Positions 51,833 through 61,304 of a stretch of 64,000 bases of DNA are shown in pieces (position 1 is the first letter of the stretch; every line of letters starts with the position of its first letter). Source of the DNA: Acidaminobacter hydrogenoformans DSM 2784 (lineage in GTDB: Bacteria > Bacillota > Clostridia > Peptostreptococcales > Acidaminobacteraceae); the NCBI RefSeq assembly GCF_900103005.1, contig NZ_FMWL01000014.1, positions 1-64,000 of the forward strand. The letters run 5' to 3'. Both the position numbers and the translations under genes were made by a program. The notes under the pieces are model-generated. The model was given only the letters and a program-made list of their open reading frames with translations, did not search any database and was not told where the DNA came from.

Positions 51833-53485
51833 CTAACGGCAAATCGCGCCCTTGGATGCTGAAGAGACGCTTGCCCTGTATTTTTTAAGATAGCCGGTAA
51901 CCGGTCTGTCCGGCGCTTCCCAGTTCGCCTTGCGCGCTTCCCAAACCTCAGGCTCAACGTCAACGTTAAGCGTTCCCTTGTCGAGATCGAAGGCAATCGT
52001 GTCACCTTCAGCGACAAACGCGATAGGACCGCCTTCATAAGCTTCCGGTGAAATGTGTCCAATTGCGCCGCCACGAGTTGCTCCGGAAAAACGTCCGTCC
52101 GTCAGAAGGGCGACGTGCTCGTCAAGTCCGAGGCCGCTGAGGGTAGAGGTTGGCGCGAGCATTTCGCGCATGCCCGGGCCGCCTTTTGGTCCTTCGTAGC
52201 GGATGACAACTATGTCGCCTTTTACGATCTTTCCAGAAAGGAGTGCTGACGTTGCCGCTTCTTCAGAGTCAAAGACTCTCGCCCGGCCTTCGAATTTTCT
52301 CATCTTTGGAGACACTGCCGATTGTTTCACGACCGCACCCTCCGGCGCAATATTCCCAAACAGGACCTTGATCCCACCCTGATCCAGATAAGGCGCATCC
52401 GTTGTCGCTATAACCTTGCCATCTGGCTGTTTAGCCTTCGCGACACGGGTTTCGAAGTTGCCGTCCACGGTCTGCTGCGACAAATCAAAGCGATCAATGG
52501 CCCCGAGGGCTTTAATGACAGCGCTGATGCCGCCGGCTTCATGAAGGTCCTCAATATGATACGGGCCTGCTGGACTCAAACGGCAAAGGTTTGGCGTACT
52601 TTTGCTGATTTCATCCACCCTTTTGAGGTCGAGGACCAAGTCGAATTCAGCCGCGATCGCCGTCAGGTGAAGAATGGTATTGCTGGAACCGCCCAGAGCC
52701 ATATCCACTGCAAGGGCATTCTCGAAGGCTTGAGGTGTCATAATCTGGCTTGGCGTCTTGTTTTCTTCGTAAAGCTTCATAACTGAGGCGCCGGCCATTT
52801 TCGCCAGACGCGTACGATCTGCGTAAACCGCTGGAATAGTGCCATTGCCCGGGAGACCCATACCGAGGGCTTCCGTGAGGCAGTTCATGGAGTTTGCGGT
52901 AAACATGCCGGAGCAGGAGCCGCAAGTCGGACATGCGCTGTTTTCAAGCTCGTCGATTTCTTCCTCCGACATACCGCCCTGTGCGTGGCGGCCAACGCCC
53001 TCAAACACAGTTGTGAGATCCGTCGCTTTTGACTTGGTCTTGCCGGCGAGCATAGCGCCGCCGCTGACGATAACAGTTGGGATGTCGAGTCTCGCCGCCG
53101 CCATAAGAGCAGCTGGAACCGTTTTGTCGCAGTTCGGGATGATGACGAGGGCATCAAACGCGTGGGCAATCACCATAGTCTCAATGGAGTCAGCGATCAG
53201 CTCGCGGCTTGGAAGGCTGTATCGCATGCCTCTGTGGCCCATGGCGATCCCGTCGCACACAGCAATAAACGGCGCTGCTATAGGCATGCCGCCATTCATC
53301 AAAACGCCTTCTTTAACTGCCAGCGCCAGCTTGTCGAGGTGGGTATGACCGGGTACGATTTCATTGTGGCCATGAAGAATGCCGACGAGCGGACGCTCGA
53401 TCTGCTCATTGGTGAGGCCAAGGGCTTTGAGAAGAGAGCGGTGTGGCGCTCTCTCCACACCGCTCTTCATAGCGGAGCTCTTCAC
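51833..53485 (-). CDS. ilvD: Dihydroxy-acid dehydratase
   Basis: Fe-S dehydratase that makes 2-oxoisovalerate (for valine, leucine and pantothenate) and 2-oxo-3-methylvalerate. 550 residues, family length. Fe-S cysteines appear in IIPNCDKTVPAALMA and SACPTCGSCSGMFTANSMN; LTDGRFSGATRG near residue 465 is the C-terminal signature. The GTG start overlaps none but is one base past the ilvC stop, with GGAGGTGAAATAAA just ahead. Confidence 0.97.
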   Translation of the reverse strand: MKSSAMKSGVERAPHRSLLKALGLTNEQIERPLVGILHGHNEIVPGHTHLDKLALAVKEGVLMNGGMPIAAPFIAVCDGIAMGHRGMRYSLPSRELIADSIETMVIAHAFDALVIIPNCDKTVPAALMAAARLDIPTVIVSGGAMLAGKTKSKATDLTTVFEGVGRHAQGGMSEEEIDELENSACPTCGSCSGMFTANSMNCLTEALGMGLPGNGTIPAVYADRTRLAKMAGASVMKLYEENKTPSQIMTPQAFENALAVDMALGGSSNTILHLTAIAAEFDLVLDLKRVDEISKSTPNLCRLSPAGPYHIEDLHEAGGISAVIKALGAIDRFDLSQQTVDGNFETRVAKAKQPDGKVIATTDAPYLDQGGIKVLFGNIAPEGAVVKQSAVSPKMRKFEGRARVFDSEEAATSALLSGKIVKGDIVVIRYEGPKGGPGMREMLAPTSTLSGLGLDEHVALLTDGRFSGATRGGAIGHISPEAYEGGPIAFVAEGDTIAFDLDKGTLNVDVEPEVWEARKANWEAPDRPVTGYLKKYRASVSSASKGAICR

Positions 53486-53486
53486 T

Positions 53487-54491
53487 TTATTTCACCTCCG
53501 ACTGTTTGATCCACGACATCATAGAACGCAGATTCTTGCCTGTTTCAACAATCGGATGCTCAAGTTCAGCAGCTTTTATTTTATTAAAGATCGGTCGGCC
53601 CTTTTCGTTTTCTTCAATCCAAGCTCTTGCGAAATCGCCATTTTGAATTTCAGAAAGGACCTTTTTCATTTCAGCACGGGTATTCTCGTTGATGATGCGC
53701 TTGCCAATCATGTAGTCGCCGTATTCAGCCGTGTCGCTGACACTGAAGCGCATGTTCTCGAAGCCGCCCTCGTAGAGGAGGTCAACGATCAGTTTAAGTT
53801 CGTGGAGGCACTCGAAGTAAGCGATCTCTTTTTGGTAACCCGCTTCAACGAGGGTATCAAAACCAGCCTTGACGAGCTCTGTAGCGCCACCGCAAAGCAC
53901 TGCCTGCTCACCGAAAAGGTCCGTTTCAGTTTCTTCTTTGAAAGTTGTCTCGAGGACACCCGCTCTTGCAGCGCCAATACCGGCAGCATAAGCGAGGGCT
54001 TTGTCGAGGGCTTTGCCTGAAGCGTCCTGATGAATCGCTACGAGGGCAGGAACGCCACGGCCTTCTTCATAGACTCTTCTGACCAGGTGGCCTGGGCCTT
54101 TTGGCGCAATGAGGTAAACGTCAACATCCGCCGGCGGGACAATCTGGCCAAAGTGGATATTGAAGCCGTGCGCGAAAACGAGGGATTTTCCTGCAGTCAT
54201 GTGCTCAGCAATACCCTCATCATAAACCTTCTTCTGACGCTCGTCAGGAACGAGGATCATGACGACATTTGCAGCACGTGCCGCGTCAGAAACACTCATA
54301 ACTTTAAGACCATCTGCCTCAGCGCGCTTAACGGATGGGCTGCCTTCATAGAGACCAACCACGACATCGAATCCGCTCTCTTTAAGGTTCATGGCGTGAG
54401 CGCGACCCTGGCTGCCGTAACCAACGATAGCCACCGTTTGACCTGCGAGTGCTTCTTTAGAAATTTCGTTTTCGTAATACATCTTTGCCAT
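53487..54491 (-). CDS. ilvC: Ketol-acid reductoisomerase
   Basis: Isomerises and reduces acetolactate with NAD(P)H and Mg2+. 334 residues of the class I type: [21 protein letters not shown] at residues 19-39 (Rossmann motif), [14 protein letters not shown] near residue 130, and the metal ligands in [15 protein letters not shown] and [10 protein letters not shown] near residues 190 and 230. It can also reduce ketopantoate in some bacteria, which would complement the pan operon. Confidence 0.97.
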   Translation of the reverse strand: MAKMYYENEISKEALAGQTVAIVGYGSQGRAHAMNLKESGFDVVVGLYEGSPSVKRAEADGLKVMSVSDAARAANVVMILVPDERQKKVYDEGIAEHMTAGKSLVFAHGFNIHFGQIVPPADVDVYLIAPKGPGHLVRRVYEEGRGVPALVAIHQDASGKALDKALAYAAGIGAARAGVLETTFKEETETDLFGEQAVLCGGATELVKAGFDTLVEAGYQKEIAYFECLHELKLIVDLLYEGGFENMRFSVSDTAEYGDYMIGKRIINENTRAEMKKVLSEIQNGDFARAWIEENEKGRPIFNKIKAAELEHPIVETGKNLRSMMSWIKQSEVK

Positions 54492-54509
54492 TTTAATATT
54501 TCCTCCTTT

Positions 54510-54731
54510 TTATCGAACCCAGCGGACGTCATGGACGCCATAGAGTTTTCTGACATGATCAAGAGCGCGGTCCGTCGTTTGGTCCGGCGCGTCCAGTGTG
54601 ATCCAAAGGGCCCCTTCGTGCTCCTCCATCTCAACGCCGACGACGTCGAACTCTCTTCTTCTCAACGTGCTGAGGACGCGGATCAATCCATCTACACCAT
54701 GATCGACTTTTGCATGAAGTTTCTTCGTCAT
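54510..54731 (-). CDS. Acetolactate synthase small regulatory subunit-like ACT protein
   Basis: 73 residues, a single ACT domain (VDHGVDGLIRVLSTLRRREF, then VGVEMEEHEGALWITLD). It is much shorter than classical IlvN and close to IlvM of E. coli. The ATG ten bases past AGGAGG is used; the frame extends into the T-box leader. It should bind IlvB and confer valine feedback, by family knowledge. It is the first gene behind the T-box. Confidence 0.85.
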   Translation of the reverse strand: MTKKLHAKVDHGVDGLIRVLSTLRRREFDVVGVEMEEHEGALWITLDAPDQTTDRALDHVRKLYGVHDVRWVR

Positions 54732-54775
54732 TTTAATAACCTCCTGTCTTATTTTCACCGGCGCCTTACGGGTAT

Positions 54776-55062
54776 AAAAAAAGACCCTCCACCACCACGA
54801 GCGCCACGGCTCGTAGAGATGGGGGATTCCCCATGGTACCACTCTACTTTACGGTTAAAAAACCGCCTCTTCGAATCGGCGAGCAACGTCGCGAATTCCA
54901 GTCTTTTAACGGGGACAACCGTACCGGTCTACTGTTAGTTCGAACCGGAAGCTCCGGAGCGATGTTTCACCGGCGACCCTTACCCGTCTCACACCCTATG
55001 ACGGACTCTCTGAAAGGACCATTGCCGCTGAAGCTCTCCTTCAACGCATTTAATCAGGTATT
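54776..55062 (-). promoter_or_regulatory. T-box leader (riboswitch) of the ilv operon, probable isoleucine specifier
   Basis: About 287 bases of leader with the T-box AGAGTGGTACC at 54836-54846 (complement), a terminator stem just after it and eight T residues at 54776-54783. Stem I shows the AGAGAG and GTGTGAGACGG features, and the specifier codon is probably AUC at 54961-54963 (complement, in GAAACAUCG), i.e. isoleucine. Uncharged tRNA would stabilise the antiterminator and switch on ilv transcription. Confidence 0.88.
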
Positions 55063-55068
55063 AAATGG

Positions 55069-55097
55069 ATTATACTGAATGAACAATTGATTGTCAA
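55069..55097 (-). promoter_or_regulatory. Sigma-A promoter of the ilv T-box operon
   Basis: Consensus -35 TTGACA and -10 TATAAT with 17-base spacing. The start is near 55062. Confidence 0.92.
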
Positions 55098-55165
55098 CAC
55101 AAGAAAGTTGACTTTTTTACATAATCGTCACAATTTTTTATAAAATTAATGGAACAGAGGCAGAA

Positions 55166-55204
55166 AAGAAGTGTCCATGGCTTTCAGCCCATGGTCACTT
55201 CCTC
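55166..55204 (-). terminator. Terminator of the transketolase pair
   Basis: GAAGTGACCATGG and CCATGGACACTTC are arms with one A-A mismatch, followed by TTTTCTG on the minus strand. GAGGCAGA and its complement extend the stem. Confidence 0.8.
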
Positions 55205-55218
55205 TGCCTCATAAAAGT

Positions 55219-56166
55219 TTATTTCAAATTCTCAACGACAGCTTTCACGAGATGTGCCGCTGTCAGGCCATATTTTTCAAGCAGCGCCTCCGGTGTACCA
55301 GACTCGCCAAAGGTATCCTTGATGCCTATGCGGACCACTTTGACCGGGCACCCCTCAGAGACAGCCTCAGCTACAGCTGACCCGAGGCCACCAATGACGC
55401 TGTGCTCTTCCGCGGTAACAATCAGCTGGGTCTCGCTGGCAGCTTTTAATACAGCCTCCGTGTCCAGTGGCTTGATCGTGTGGAGGTCCAGAACCCGGGC
55501 TGAAATATTTTGCTCAGAAAGCGCCTCGGCAGCTATCAACGCCTCATTGACCATGATGCCTGTGGCGATCAGAGTCACGTCTATCCCCTCGCGAAGCACA
55601 GCTGCCTTGCCTATTTCAAAGGCTGCGTCCTCTGGGTAGAGGATTGGAACCGCTGAGCGTCCAAGACGTACGTAAACCGGTCCGTCAATTTTAAGGCTCG
55701 CTTCAATCAGCGCTTTGGCCGAAACCCCATCTGAGGGTTGAAGCACAGTCATATTAGGAAGCACCCGCATAAGCGCTATGTCTTCGATCGCCTGATGGGA
55801 CGCGCCGTCCTCGCCCACTGTGATGCCGGCATGGGTCGCGCAGATCCGCACGTTTAAATTCGGATAGCAGATGGAATTGCGGATGATCTCAAAAGCGCGA
55901 CCTGCCGCAAACATTGCGAAGGTACTTGCGAATGGCTTCAGACCTGACGCCGCCATGCCCGCTGCGACCCCCATCATGTTCTGCTCAGCAATGCCCATAT
56001 CAAAAAAACGCTCCGGATATTTCTTCGCAAAGACATCTGTCTTCGTGGATTTGGAGAGATCCGCATCCAGTGCAACAATTTCAGGGTACTTCTCACCCAA
56101 GGATGCCAGTATTTCTCCGTAGGCTTCCCTGGTCGCCATTTTTTTCTGAGCTGAAGGCTTAGACAT
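55219..56166 (-). CDS. Transketolase, C-terminal subunit
   Basis: 315 residues: the pyrimidine-binding and C-terminal domains of a split transketolase, with TREAYGEILASL, DADLSKSTKTD, ERFFDMGIAEQNMMGVAAG (the catalytic Glu in AEQ) and THAGITVGEDGASHQAIED. The ATG behind GGGAGGTGCTGAGC is used, overlapping the N-subunit stop by eight bases; the frame opens at 56262. It transfers two-carbon units in the pentose phosphate pathway and acts only with the N-subunit. Confidence 0.95.
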   Translation of the reverse strand: MSKPSAQKKMATREAYGEILASLGEKYPEIVALDADLSKSTKTDVFAKKYPERFFDMGIAEQNMMGVAAGMAASGLKPFASTFAMFAAGRAFEIIRNSICYPNLNVRICATHAGITVGEDGASHQAIEDIALMRVLPNMTVLQPSDGVSAKALIEASLKIDGPVYVRLGRSAVPILYPEDAAFEIGKAAVLREGIDVTLIATGIMVNEALIAAEALSEQNISARVLDLHTIKPLDTEAVLKAASETQLIVTAEEHSVIGGLGSAVAEAVSEGCPVKVVRIGIKDTFGESGTPEALLEKYGLTAAHLVKAVVENLK

Positions 56167-56989
56167 GCTCAGCACCTCCCAATTCTTCGATCGCGCGGGC
56201 CATTTCCTCTGCAGAAGGCGCTTTGCCATGCCACCCGACCTGGTCTTCCATAAAGGAGACACCTTTCCCCTTGACAGTTTTCGCGAGAATCACCGATGGC
56301 GCAGAACTACAAGCTCTGGCTTCTTTGAAGGCTCGCTTCAAATCATCAAAATCATGCCCCTCCGCCATGATGACATTCCAGCCAAAGCTCCTGAACTTTT
56401 GGTCCACCGGCGAGACTGACATGACCTCATCATTGGTTCCGTCAATTTGTAGACCGTTGAAATCAAGAATAGCTGTCAGATTGGACAGCTTGTAATGCGC
56501 GCCGGACATAGCGGCTTCCCAGATGAGTCCCTCGTTGAGCTCGCCATCTCCCAGCAGCGCGTAGACGCGGCGCGAATTTCCCATCACCCTGGCCGCAACC
56601 GCCATCCCTACGGCCGTTGAAAAGCCTTGTCCAAGAGAGCCTGTCGACATTTCAACCCCCGGTATATTTTTCATATCCGGGTGGCCTTGAAGCCTCGACC
56701 CCAGCTGTCTGAGCGTAAGCAACTCCGCTGGATCAAAATAGCCCCGTCTTGCCAGTGCCGCGTAAAGCACCGGTGCCGCATGGCCTTTCGAGAGGACGAA
56801 TAAATCCCGCGACGCCCGCTTTGGCTCTGAAGGGTCAATATTCATTTCGTCAAAGTATAGTGTCGTTAAAATTTCTACTGCAGACAAAGATCCACCAGGA
56901 TGTCCGGATTTTGCGGCATGCGTCATTTGAATAATGTCCTTTCGGATCTGACGCGAAATGTTCTGTAAATCAGCGCTTTGGTGCGACAC
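56159..56989 (-). CDS. Transketolase, N-terminal subunit
   Basis: 276 residues with the TPP pyrophosphate-binding part: SGHPGGSLSAVEILTTLYF, LSKGHAAPVLYAALARRG, GDGELNEGLIWEAAM (GDG-x-NEG motif) and KTVKGKGVSFMED. The split form is usual in Clostridia and Archaea. A GTG start behind GGAGGTACAGAC is used. The gap to the next gene (56990-57111) holds nothing recognisable. Confidence 0.95.
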   Translation of the reverse strand: MSHQSADLQNISRQIRKDIIQMTHAAKSGHPGGSLSAVEILTTLYFDEMNIDPSEPKRASRDLFVLSKGHAAPVLYAALARRGYFDPAELLTLRQLGSRLQGHPDMKNIPGVEMSTGSLGQGFSTAVGMAVAARVMGNSRRVYALLGDGELNEGLIWEAAMSGAHYKLSNLTAILDFNGLQIDGTNDEVMSVSPVDQKFRSFGWNVIMAEGHDFDDLKRAFKEARACSSAPSVILAKTVKGKGVSFMEDQVGWHGKAPSAEEMARAIEELGGAEHV

Positions 56990-57111
56990 GTCTGTACCTC
57001 CTGCTTCTTCTTGAGTGTGATCAGCGGCTTTTTTGCCCTGTCAAAACGGATGTTGTTTGCTTGTATTTACTATGACAACAAGTTTCCCAGCCTGCCTGAG
57101 ACTGATTGGTT

Positions 57112-57948
57112 TTAGCGCCGCGAAGCACTTTTTTCCTGATCAGCTTGTTCATAGACTTCCCTATGAACACCATTTAAGCTCGTTTTAGGTTCTTCTTGCT
57201 TTGGCGTGTAGGCTTTGCTGAAATCTCTGCTGAGCATGACTGTCAGCATAAATTTGGGAAGTGCCATCATCCGACCAATACGGCTCGGGTTTTTAAGTAA
57301 CCTATACAGCCATTCCAAATTCATTTTTTGATAAAACGCCGGCGCGCGCTTGGCGGTTCCAGCCCACACGTCAGCACTGCCCCCAACGCCCATGGCGATT
57401 TTAACATTAAGTATTTTTCGGTGCTTGTAGATCCATTTTTCTTGTTTAGGTGCGCCCATAGCCACAAAAAGTATATCCGGCTTGAGCTCGTTGATGCGGT
57501 CTATGATTTTTAGTTCCTGTTCAGGCTTGAAATAACCATCCTGGAACCCCTTGGATTCTATGCAGGGGTATTCCTTCAGTATCGCTTCTGTTGCCCGTTC
57601 AGCCACCCCGGGTTTTCCACCTAAAATGTAGATGGATCGTTTTGTCGTATGACAATATTTCAAAATTCGATCCATCAGTTCTATGCCAGGCACACGATCT
57701 TCCAGCCCCAGTTTGTGAAGCTTTGAAGCATAGACCAGCCCAATCCCGTCCGGCACCACGAGATCTGCCTCACGGAGGATCGCTTTCAATGCCTTATCCT
57801 GTTGTGCCATCATCACAATCTCAGTATTAGGCGTAAAAATCATGGACAGTGCCTCTATATCCATCAGCTGCAAAAATCTATTATAGGCTTCCGCTGGATT
57901 TACTTTATCGACACGCACACCAAGTATTTTAATCGCTTCATTTGACAT
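57112..57948 (-). CDS. WecG/TagA/CpsF family glycosyltransferase
   Basis: 278 residues that add N-acetylmannosamine (or a related sugar) to undecaprenyl-PP-GlcNAc on the cytoplasmic face, starting wall teichoic acid or secondary wall polymers. Family marks are FTPNTEIVMMAQQDKAL (Thr and Asn of the active site), PDGIGLVYAS, GMGAPKQEKWI-type (VAMGAPKQEKWI) and GVGGSADVWAG. Downstream of csaB with only four bases between; the charged C-terminal tail is long (about 40 residues). Confidence 0.9.
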   Translation of the reverse strand: MSNEAIKILGVRVDKVNPAEAYNRFLQLMDIEALSMIFTPNTEIVMMAQQDKALKAILREADLVVPDGIGLVYASKLHKLGLEDRVPGIELMDRILKYCHTTKRSIYILGGKPGVAERATEAILKEYPCIESKGFQDGYFKPEQELKIIDRINELKPDILFVAMGAPKQEKWIYKHRKILNVKIAMGVGGSADVWAGTAKRAPAFYQKMNLEWLYRLLKNPSRIGRMMALPKFMLTVMLSRDFSKAYTPKQEEPKTSLNGVHREVYEQADQEKSASRR

Positions 57949-57952
57949 TAGC

Positions 57953-59059
57953 TTACTTTCCTCCCAGCAATTTCACAAGTTCGCGCTCATTGATATCAAG
58001 TCTGGTTTTAAGATCTTCAACTGCTGAGATGAGTGCTGCGCGATCTGTCTCTGTCTTTTCGAGCCTGAATAAAATCTCTTGCGTCAATGTCTCAGGGCTA
58101 AAAGCGTTCACTGGTCCAAAGGTGGACTGACCAATGGCCTTCATGAAGTAATCTATCTTGGGGTCATAGGACAGGGCAAGCAGTGGCGTTCCCGCGACCG
58201 CCGAGAAAATCAGGGCATGCAGTCTGACGCCCACCAAAAGATCCATACTGTGTATGACGCTGAGGATCTCCTGAATAGCATGACGCTCCACCAAGGTATA
58301 TATCTTGTCTCCAAAATCCACTTTCAGGCGCCGGATCACTTCCAGGTCCTCTGAAAAATGAAAGGGTACGAAAATAACGGCGCAGCGCTCACGAAGCAGC
58401 GCGTTAACGACTTCACAAAGCGCGTCATACGCGCCCTGTTCTCTGAAATCCTTCGACCGCAGCGCAAACGCGACACGCTTTTGGGTTGAGTTTTCATTGA
58501 GCCCTGCTGCCTTCAGAAGATTTTCCCCCAGAGCCTTGCCCGGACACGCCATGTCAATAACAGGATCCGCCGTTACAAAAAGCTTTTCTGACCGAATGCC
58601 CATCTGAATGAGATCTTTCTTGGAATTCTCTTCCCTGACGGTTATGATGTCGGCACGGTTCAAGACCCACTTTGTTAAAACGCGGTTTACCGGTTTTTGA
58701 ATTGGCCCAATCCCCTGGCTGTAGACCATGACCTTTTTCCCAAGCAAGCTGGCAGCCATGAGAATCATCAAATAATAATGGATGCTCAGTCTGCCTGTCA
58801 CGTCCTGGATCAAACTTCCACCACCGCTGATGAGGGTATCACATGACCAAACTGCCCTGAGGACTTTCAGTGGTCTGGCGCGCTCAACCGCCCGTATGCC
58901 ATATAGAGACCGCGTCCTTTCAGGATTCGCGGAGAGAACTGTAAGCTCAGCTTCAGGCACCGCACTTTGGATCCGCTTTACCATGGTATCCAAAATGGCT
59001 TCATCCCCAATATTGCCAAAGCCGTAATAGCCGGAAATCAGAAGATTATGCCTGCTCAT
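57953..59059 (-). CDS. csaB: Polysaccharide pyruvyl transferase CsaB
   Basis: About 368 residues of a GT-B-like fold that puts pyruvate on a wall-polymer N-acetylmannosamine, making the ligand for SLH surface-layer domains. GYYGFGNIGDEAILDTMV at the N-terminus and LISGGGSLIQDVTGR, YSQGIGPI and GVRLHALIFSAVAG are typical of the family. The ATG behind AAAGGAGCC is preferred over one two codons earlier; it overlaps the DUF5693 stop. The overlap and shared operon link it with DUF5693 and TagA. Confidence 0.92.
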   Translation of the reverse strand: MSRHNLLISGYYGFGNIGDEAILDTMVKRIQSAVPEAELTVLSANPERTRSLYGIRAVERARPLKVLRAVWSCDTLISGGGSLIQDVTGRLSIHYYLMILMAASLLGKKVMVYSQGIGPIQKPVNRVLTKWVLNRADIITVREENSKKDLIQMGIRSEKLFVTADPVIDMACPGKALGENLLKAAGLNENSTQKRVAFALRSKDFREQGAYDALCEVVNALLRERCAVIFVPFHFSEDLEVIRRLKVDFGDKIYTLVERHAIQEILSVIHSMDLLVGVRLHALIFSAVAGTPLLALSYDPKIDYFMKAIGQSTFGPVNAFSPETLTQEILFRLEKTETDRAALISAVEDLKTRLDINERELVKLLGGK

Positions 59060-61250
59060 TGTCACGGCTCCTTTGCCACTTCAGATAAAGTCCCTCTATC
59101 AGCCACTTATCCAGGGCGAGCACAAGAAGCACGGCGGCAGCACCTGTCAGAACCCCGAGCCCCAGCGCGTACAGTTCTCTTGCCGTGGACAAATACAGCG
59201 GAGATCTGAGATGCGAAAAGGTGTTTACAATGGAGGAGTACCCCAGTGAAGCAACGAGGACCAGCGGCAGAATAAAGACTTTTTTCTTTTTCGCAGCCAG
59301 TGCTGTCACCATCATAACCGCCGGGAACGCCATAAGGAATTCCTTGGTTCTTGGACGGGCCAACAGCATCTGCTCCAGGGCATTTCTAAAAATCATCTCC
59401 AGATTTGAAGGTTGAAGCTCAGTTTCATGACCGGACCTGGCAATGTAGACATAAGCGACGACACCTGCAGCGCCCAGGATTGCAATGTGTTTAATCTTTA
59501 TGCTGGCTTCGAGGAAGGCCAGTAAATCCTTCCAGTAAACACTGCTGCTTTTGATAGCCGCCTGTTCAGCAGACGACTTCCGGCCATAGCCGAACTTTAA
59601 GATATAGAGGACTGCGGCCACGGCGACAGGCGCTCCCAAAGACAATTTGACACCTCGGAAAAATTCCATTTCCAGCAGGTAAGAGGATGACGAAAGGAAC
59701 CCGCCTACATAGTATCCACCTATAAAGGATGCCACAAAAGTCACGACCAACAGGGCCGCAGCTCTGACAAGGATGCCTGAAGCACTGAGCGCTGACTTCC
59801 GGTCGTAAAGCTTTTTAAGCTGATCCAATAAAATGAAGACTGAAACCGCGGGAAAAATAAGACTGGAGGACAATCCCAACAGCGTGGTTGACAAATTGGG
59901 CGCAATATAAAGGGCACCTGCTGCACCAATGGTTCCGAGGCCCGCAAAGGCAGCACCTAAAATCAGCGAAATCCTGAAAAGTTGTGCAAGGAGCCAAACC
60001 ACCGCGGCTGCGAGGCCCATAGCTGAAACGACTTTAAGTATAAGGGGCGGCGCGTTGAAGGCCATGATTCCAGGCTCCCCAAAGGTCAATCCATGAGCTT
60101 CCAGACGCCTCTCCAGAGAGGAGAACATTCTTTCATACTCGTCCTGATCTGTCAGGTAAACCCGGTCATTTTCAAGAAACGGCCTCATGTAAATGCTCCG
60201 AATGTTGCGCTCTGTTATGGCTCTGTAAAGCGTATTTTCAATTTCCTCTGAGCCCTCGTAATTATACATGCCCACCCGCTTTTGGATATAGCGGACTACA
60301 GGGAAGACTCTAACCGCATTGAACTGACTGTTTTCTGCCACGTAATCCGCACCCCGGGTCTCGACGTGGCCCAGCTGATTGCCCGCTTCAATGAGGCTGG
60401 TCGACAGCCCCAGCCTGTCCAGAGACTGAATCAGCCGGTCCATGGACATGACCTCTTCCCCGTCATAGCCTATGACTTCCTGACCGCTGTAAATAATATA
60501 GGATGTATCAAACCCATACGCTGAGAAATCCGCTTCAAAGGCTTTGAGCGCCAGTGTAGGATTCAGCGGATTATTGATTGGACGGGGCAGGACTTCGAGC
60601 CCTCCGTCCCGGACTGCTTCAATCTTCTTAGTATCATAACCTATACCAATGCGGTCGAGGAGACTGCCCGCGTATACATCCGGCCTCTCGACCACCTTGC
60701 CGTCTGCGGCTGTTATAATGCGCCCCGTCTCGAATAGCGCCTGTGTCACAGTGCCATCTATGATAAACCAGGTTGTGTGCGCATTGCTGTAGGATTTATA
60801 AAACGACGGTCCTACCCTTGACCTAAGTCCAGCTTCAATAAAGGCTGCGAGCTCTGGGTCCGAGGTCTCAGCCACCAGGTCGTACCTGTCTGTCCGGCTG
60901 CTCTCCAGATCTGAAATTAGCATTTCCGGAAGTCCAAGTGCCCAATGGCTGCGGGAAACGAACTCCAGCTGGGTGAAATACGAAAGAGGCTTGCCTTGGG
61001 CTTTTAAGCTCTTCAAGGTTTCTTCGTTCAAGGCAACATGCTTCACACCTTGTTCAGAAAAAAACGCCATCCATGCTTCGAAGGACATTTCCGACTGCTG
61101 TGCCATTTCGAAAAATTCATCATAGTCCAGTACTATATCTACAGTTCTCGCCGCCCGTTCCGCTCTTGCTCTGGACACACCGAGAAGGCCCGTCGCGATC
61201 AAGCTCAGGGCCATCATAATCACCAGTATTTTCTTCAATGTTTTATTCAT
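59046..61250 (-). CDS. DUF5693 family membrane protein
   Basis: 734 residues. A signal-anchor helix (residues 8-28), a large extracytoplasmic domain of about 370 residues (FSEQGVKHVALNEETLKSL...), then about ten membrane helices in the C-terminal half. It matches the DUF5693 type found next to csaB in Clostridia. The extracellular part has a TIM-barrel-like flavour but no recognisable active site. A role in exporting or polymerising pyruvylated wall polymer is inferred only from context. Confidence 0.82.
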   Translation of the reverse strand: MNKTLKKILVIMMALSLIATGLLGVSRARAERAARTVDIVLDYDEFFEMAQQSEMSFEAWMAFFSEQGVKHVALNEETLKSLKAQGKPLSYFTQLEFVSRSHWALGLPEMLISDLESSRTDRYDLVAETSDPELAAFIEAGLRSRVGPSFYKSYSNAHTTWFIIDGTVTQALFETGRIITAADGKVVERPDVYAGSLLDRIGIGYDTKKIEAVRDGGLEVLPRPINNPLNPTLALKAFEADFSAYGFDTSYIIYSGQEVIGYDGEEVMSMDRLIQSLDRLGLSTSLIEAGNQLGHVETRGADYVAENSQFNAVRVFPVVRYIQKRVGMYNYEGSEEIENTLYRAITERNIRSIYMRPFLENDRVYLTDQDEYERMFSSLERRLEAHGLTFGEPGIMAFNAPPLILKVVSAMGLAAAVVWLLAQLFRISLILGAAFAGLGTIGAAGALYIAPNLSTTLLGLSSSLIFPAVSVFILLDQLKKLYDRKSALSASGILVRAAALLVVTFVASFIGGYYVGGFLSSSSYLLEMEFFRGVKLSLGAPVAVAAVLYILKFGYGRKSSAEQAAIKSSSVYWKDLLAFLEASIKIKHIAILGAAGVVAYVYIARSGHETELQPSNLEMIFRNALEQMLLARPRTKEFLMAFPAVMMVTALAAKKKKVFILPLVLVASLGYSSIVNTFSHLRSPLYLSTARELYALGLGVLTGAAAVLLVLALDKWLIEGLYLKWQRSRDNEQA

Positions 61251-61304
61251 GCTTTCGTACTCTCCTCGTTTGGCTTCAGGGCAGCTGCCTCTTCGCCTGC
61301 CGTA

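Noticed and set aside
54733-54842. Extended 110-aa form of the ACT subunit
   Set aside because: The extra N-terminal residues come from the T-box terminator region; the ATG at 54731 has a good ribosome site.
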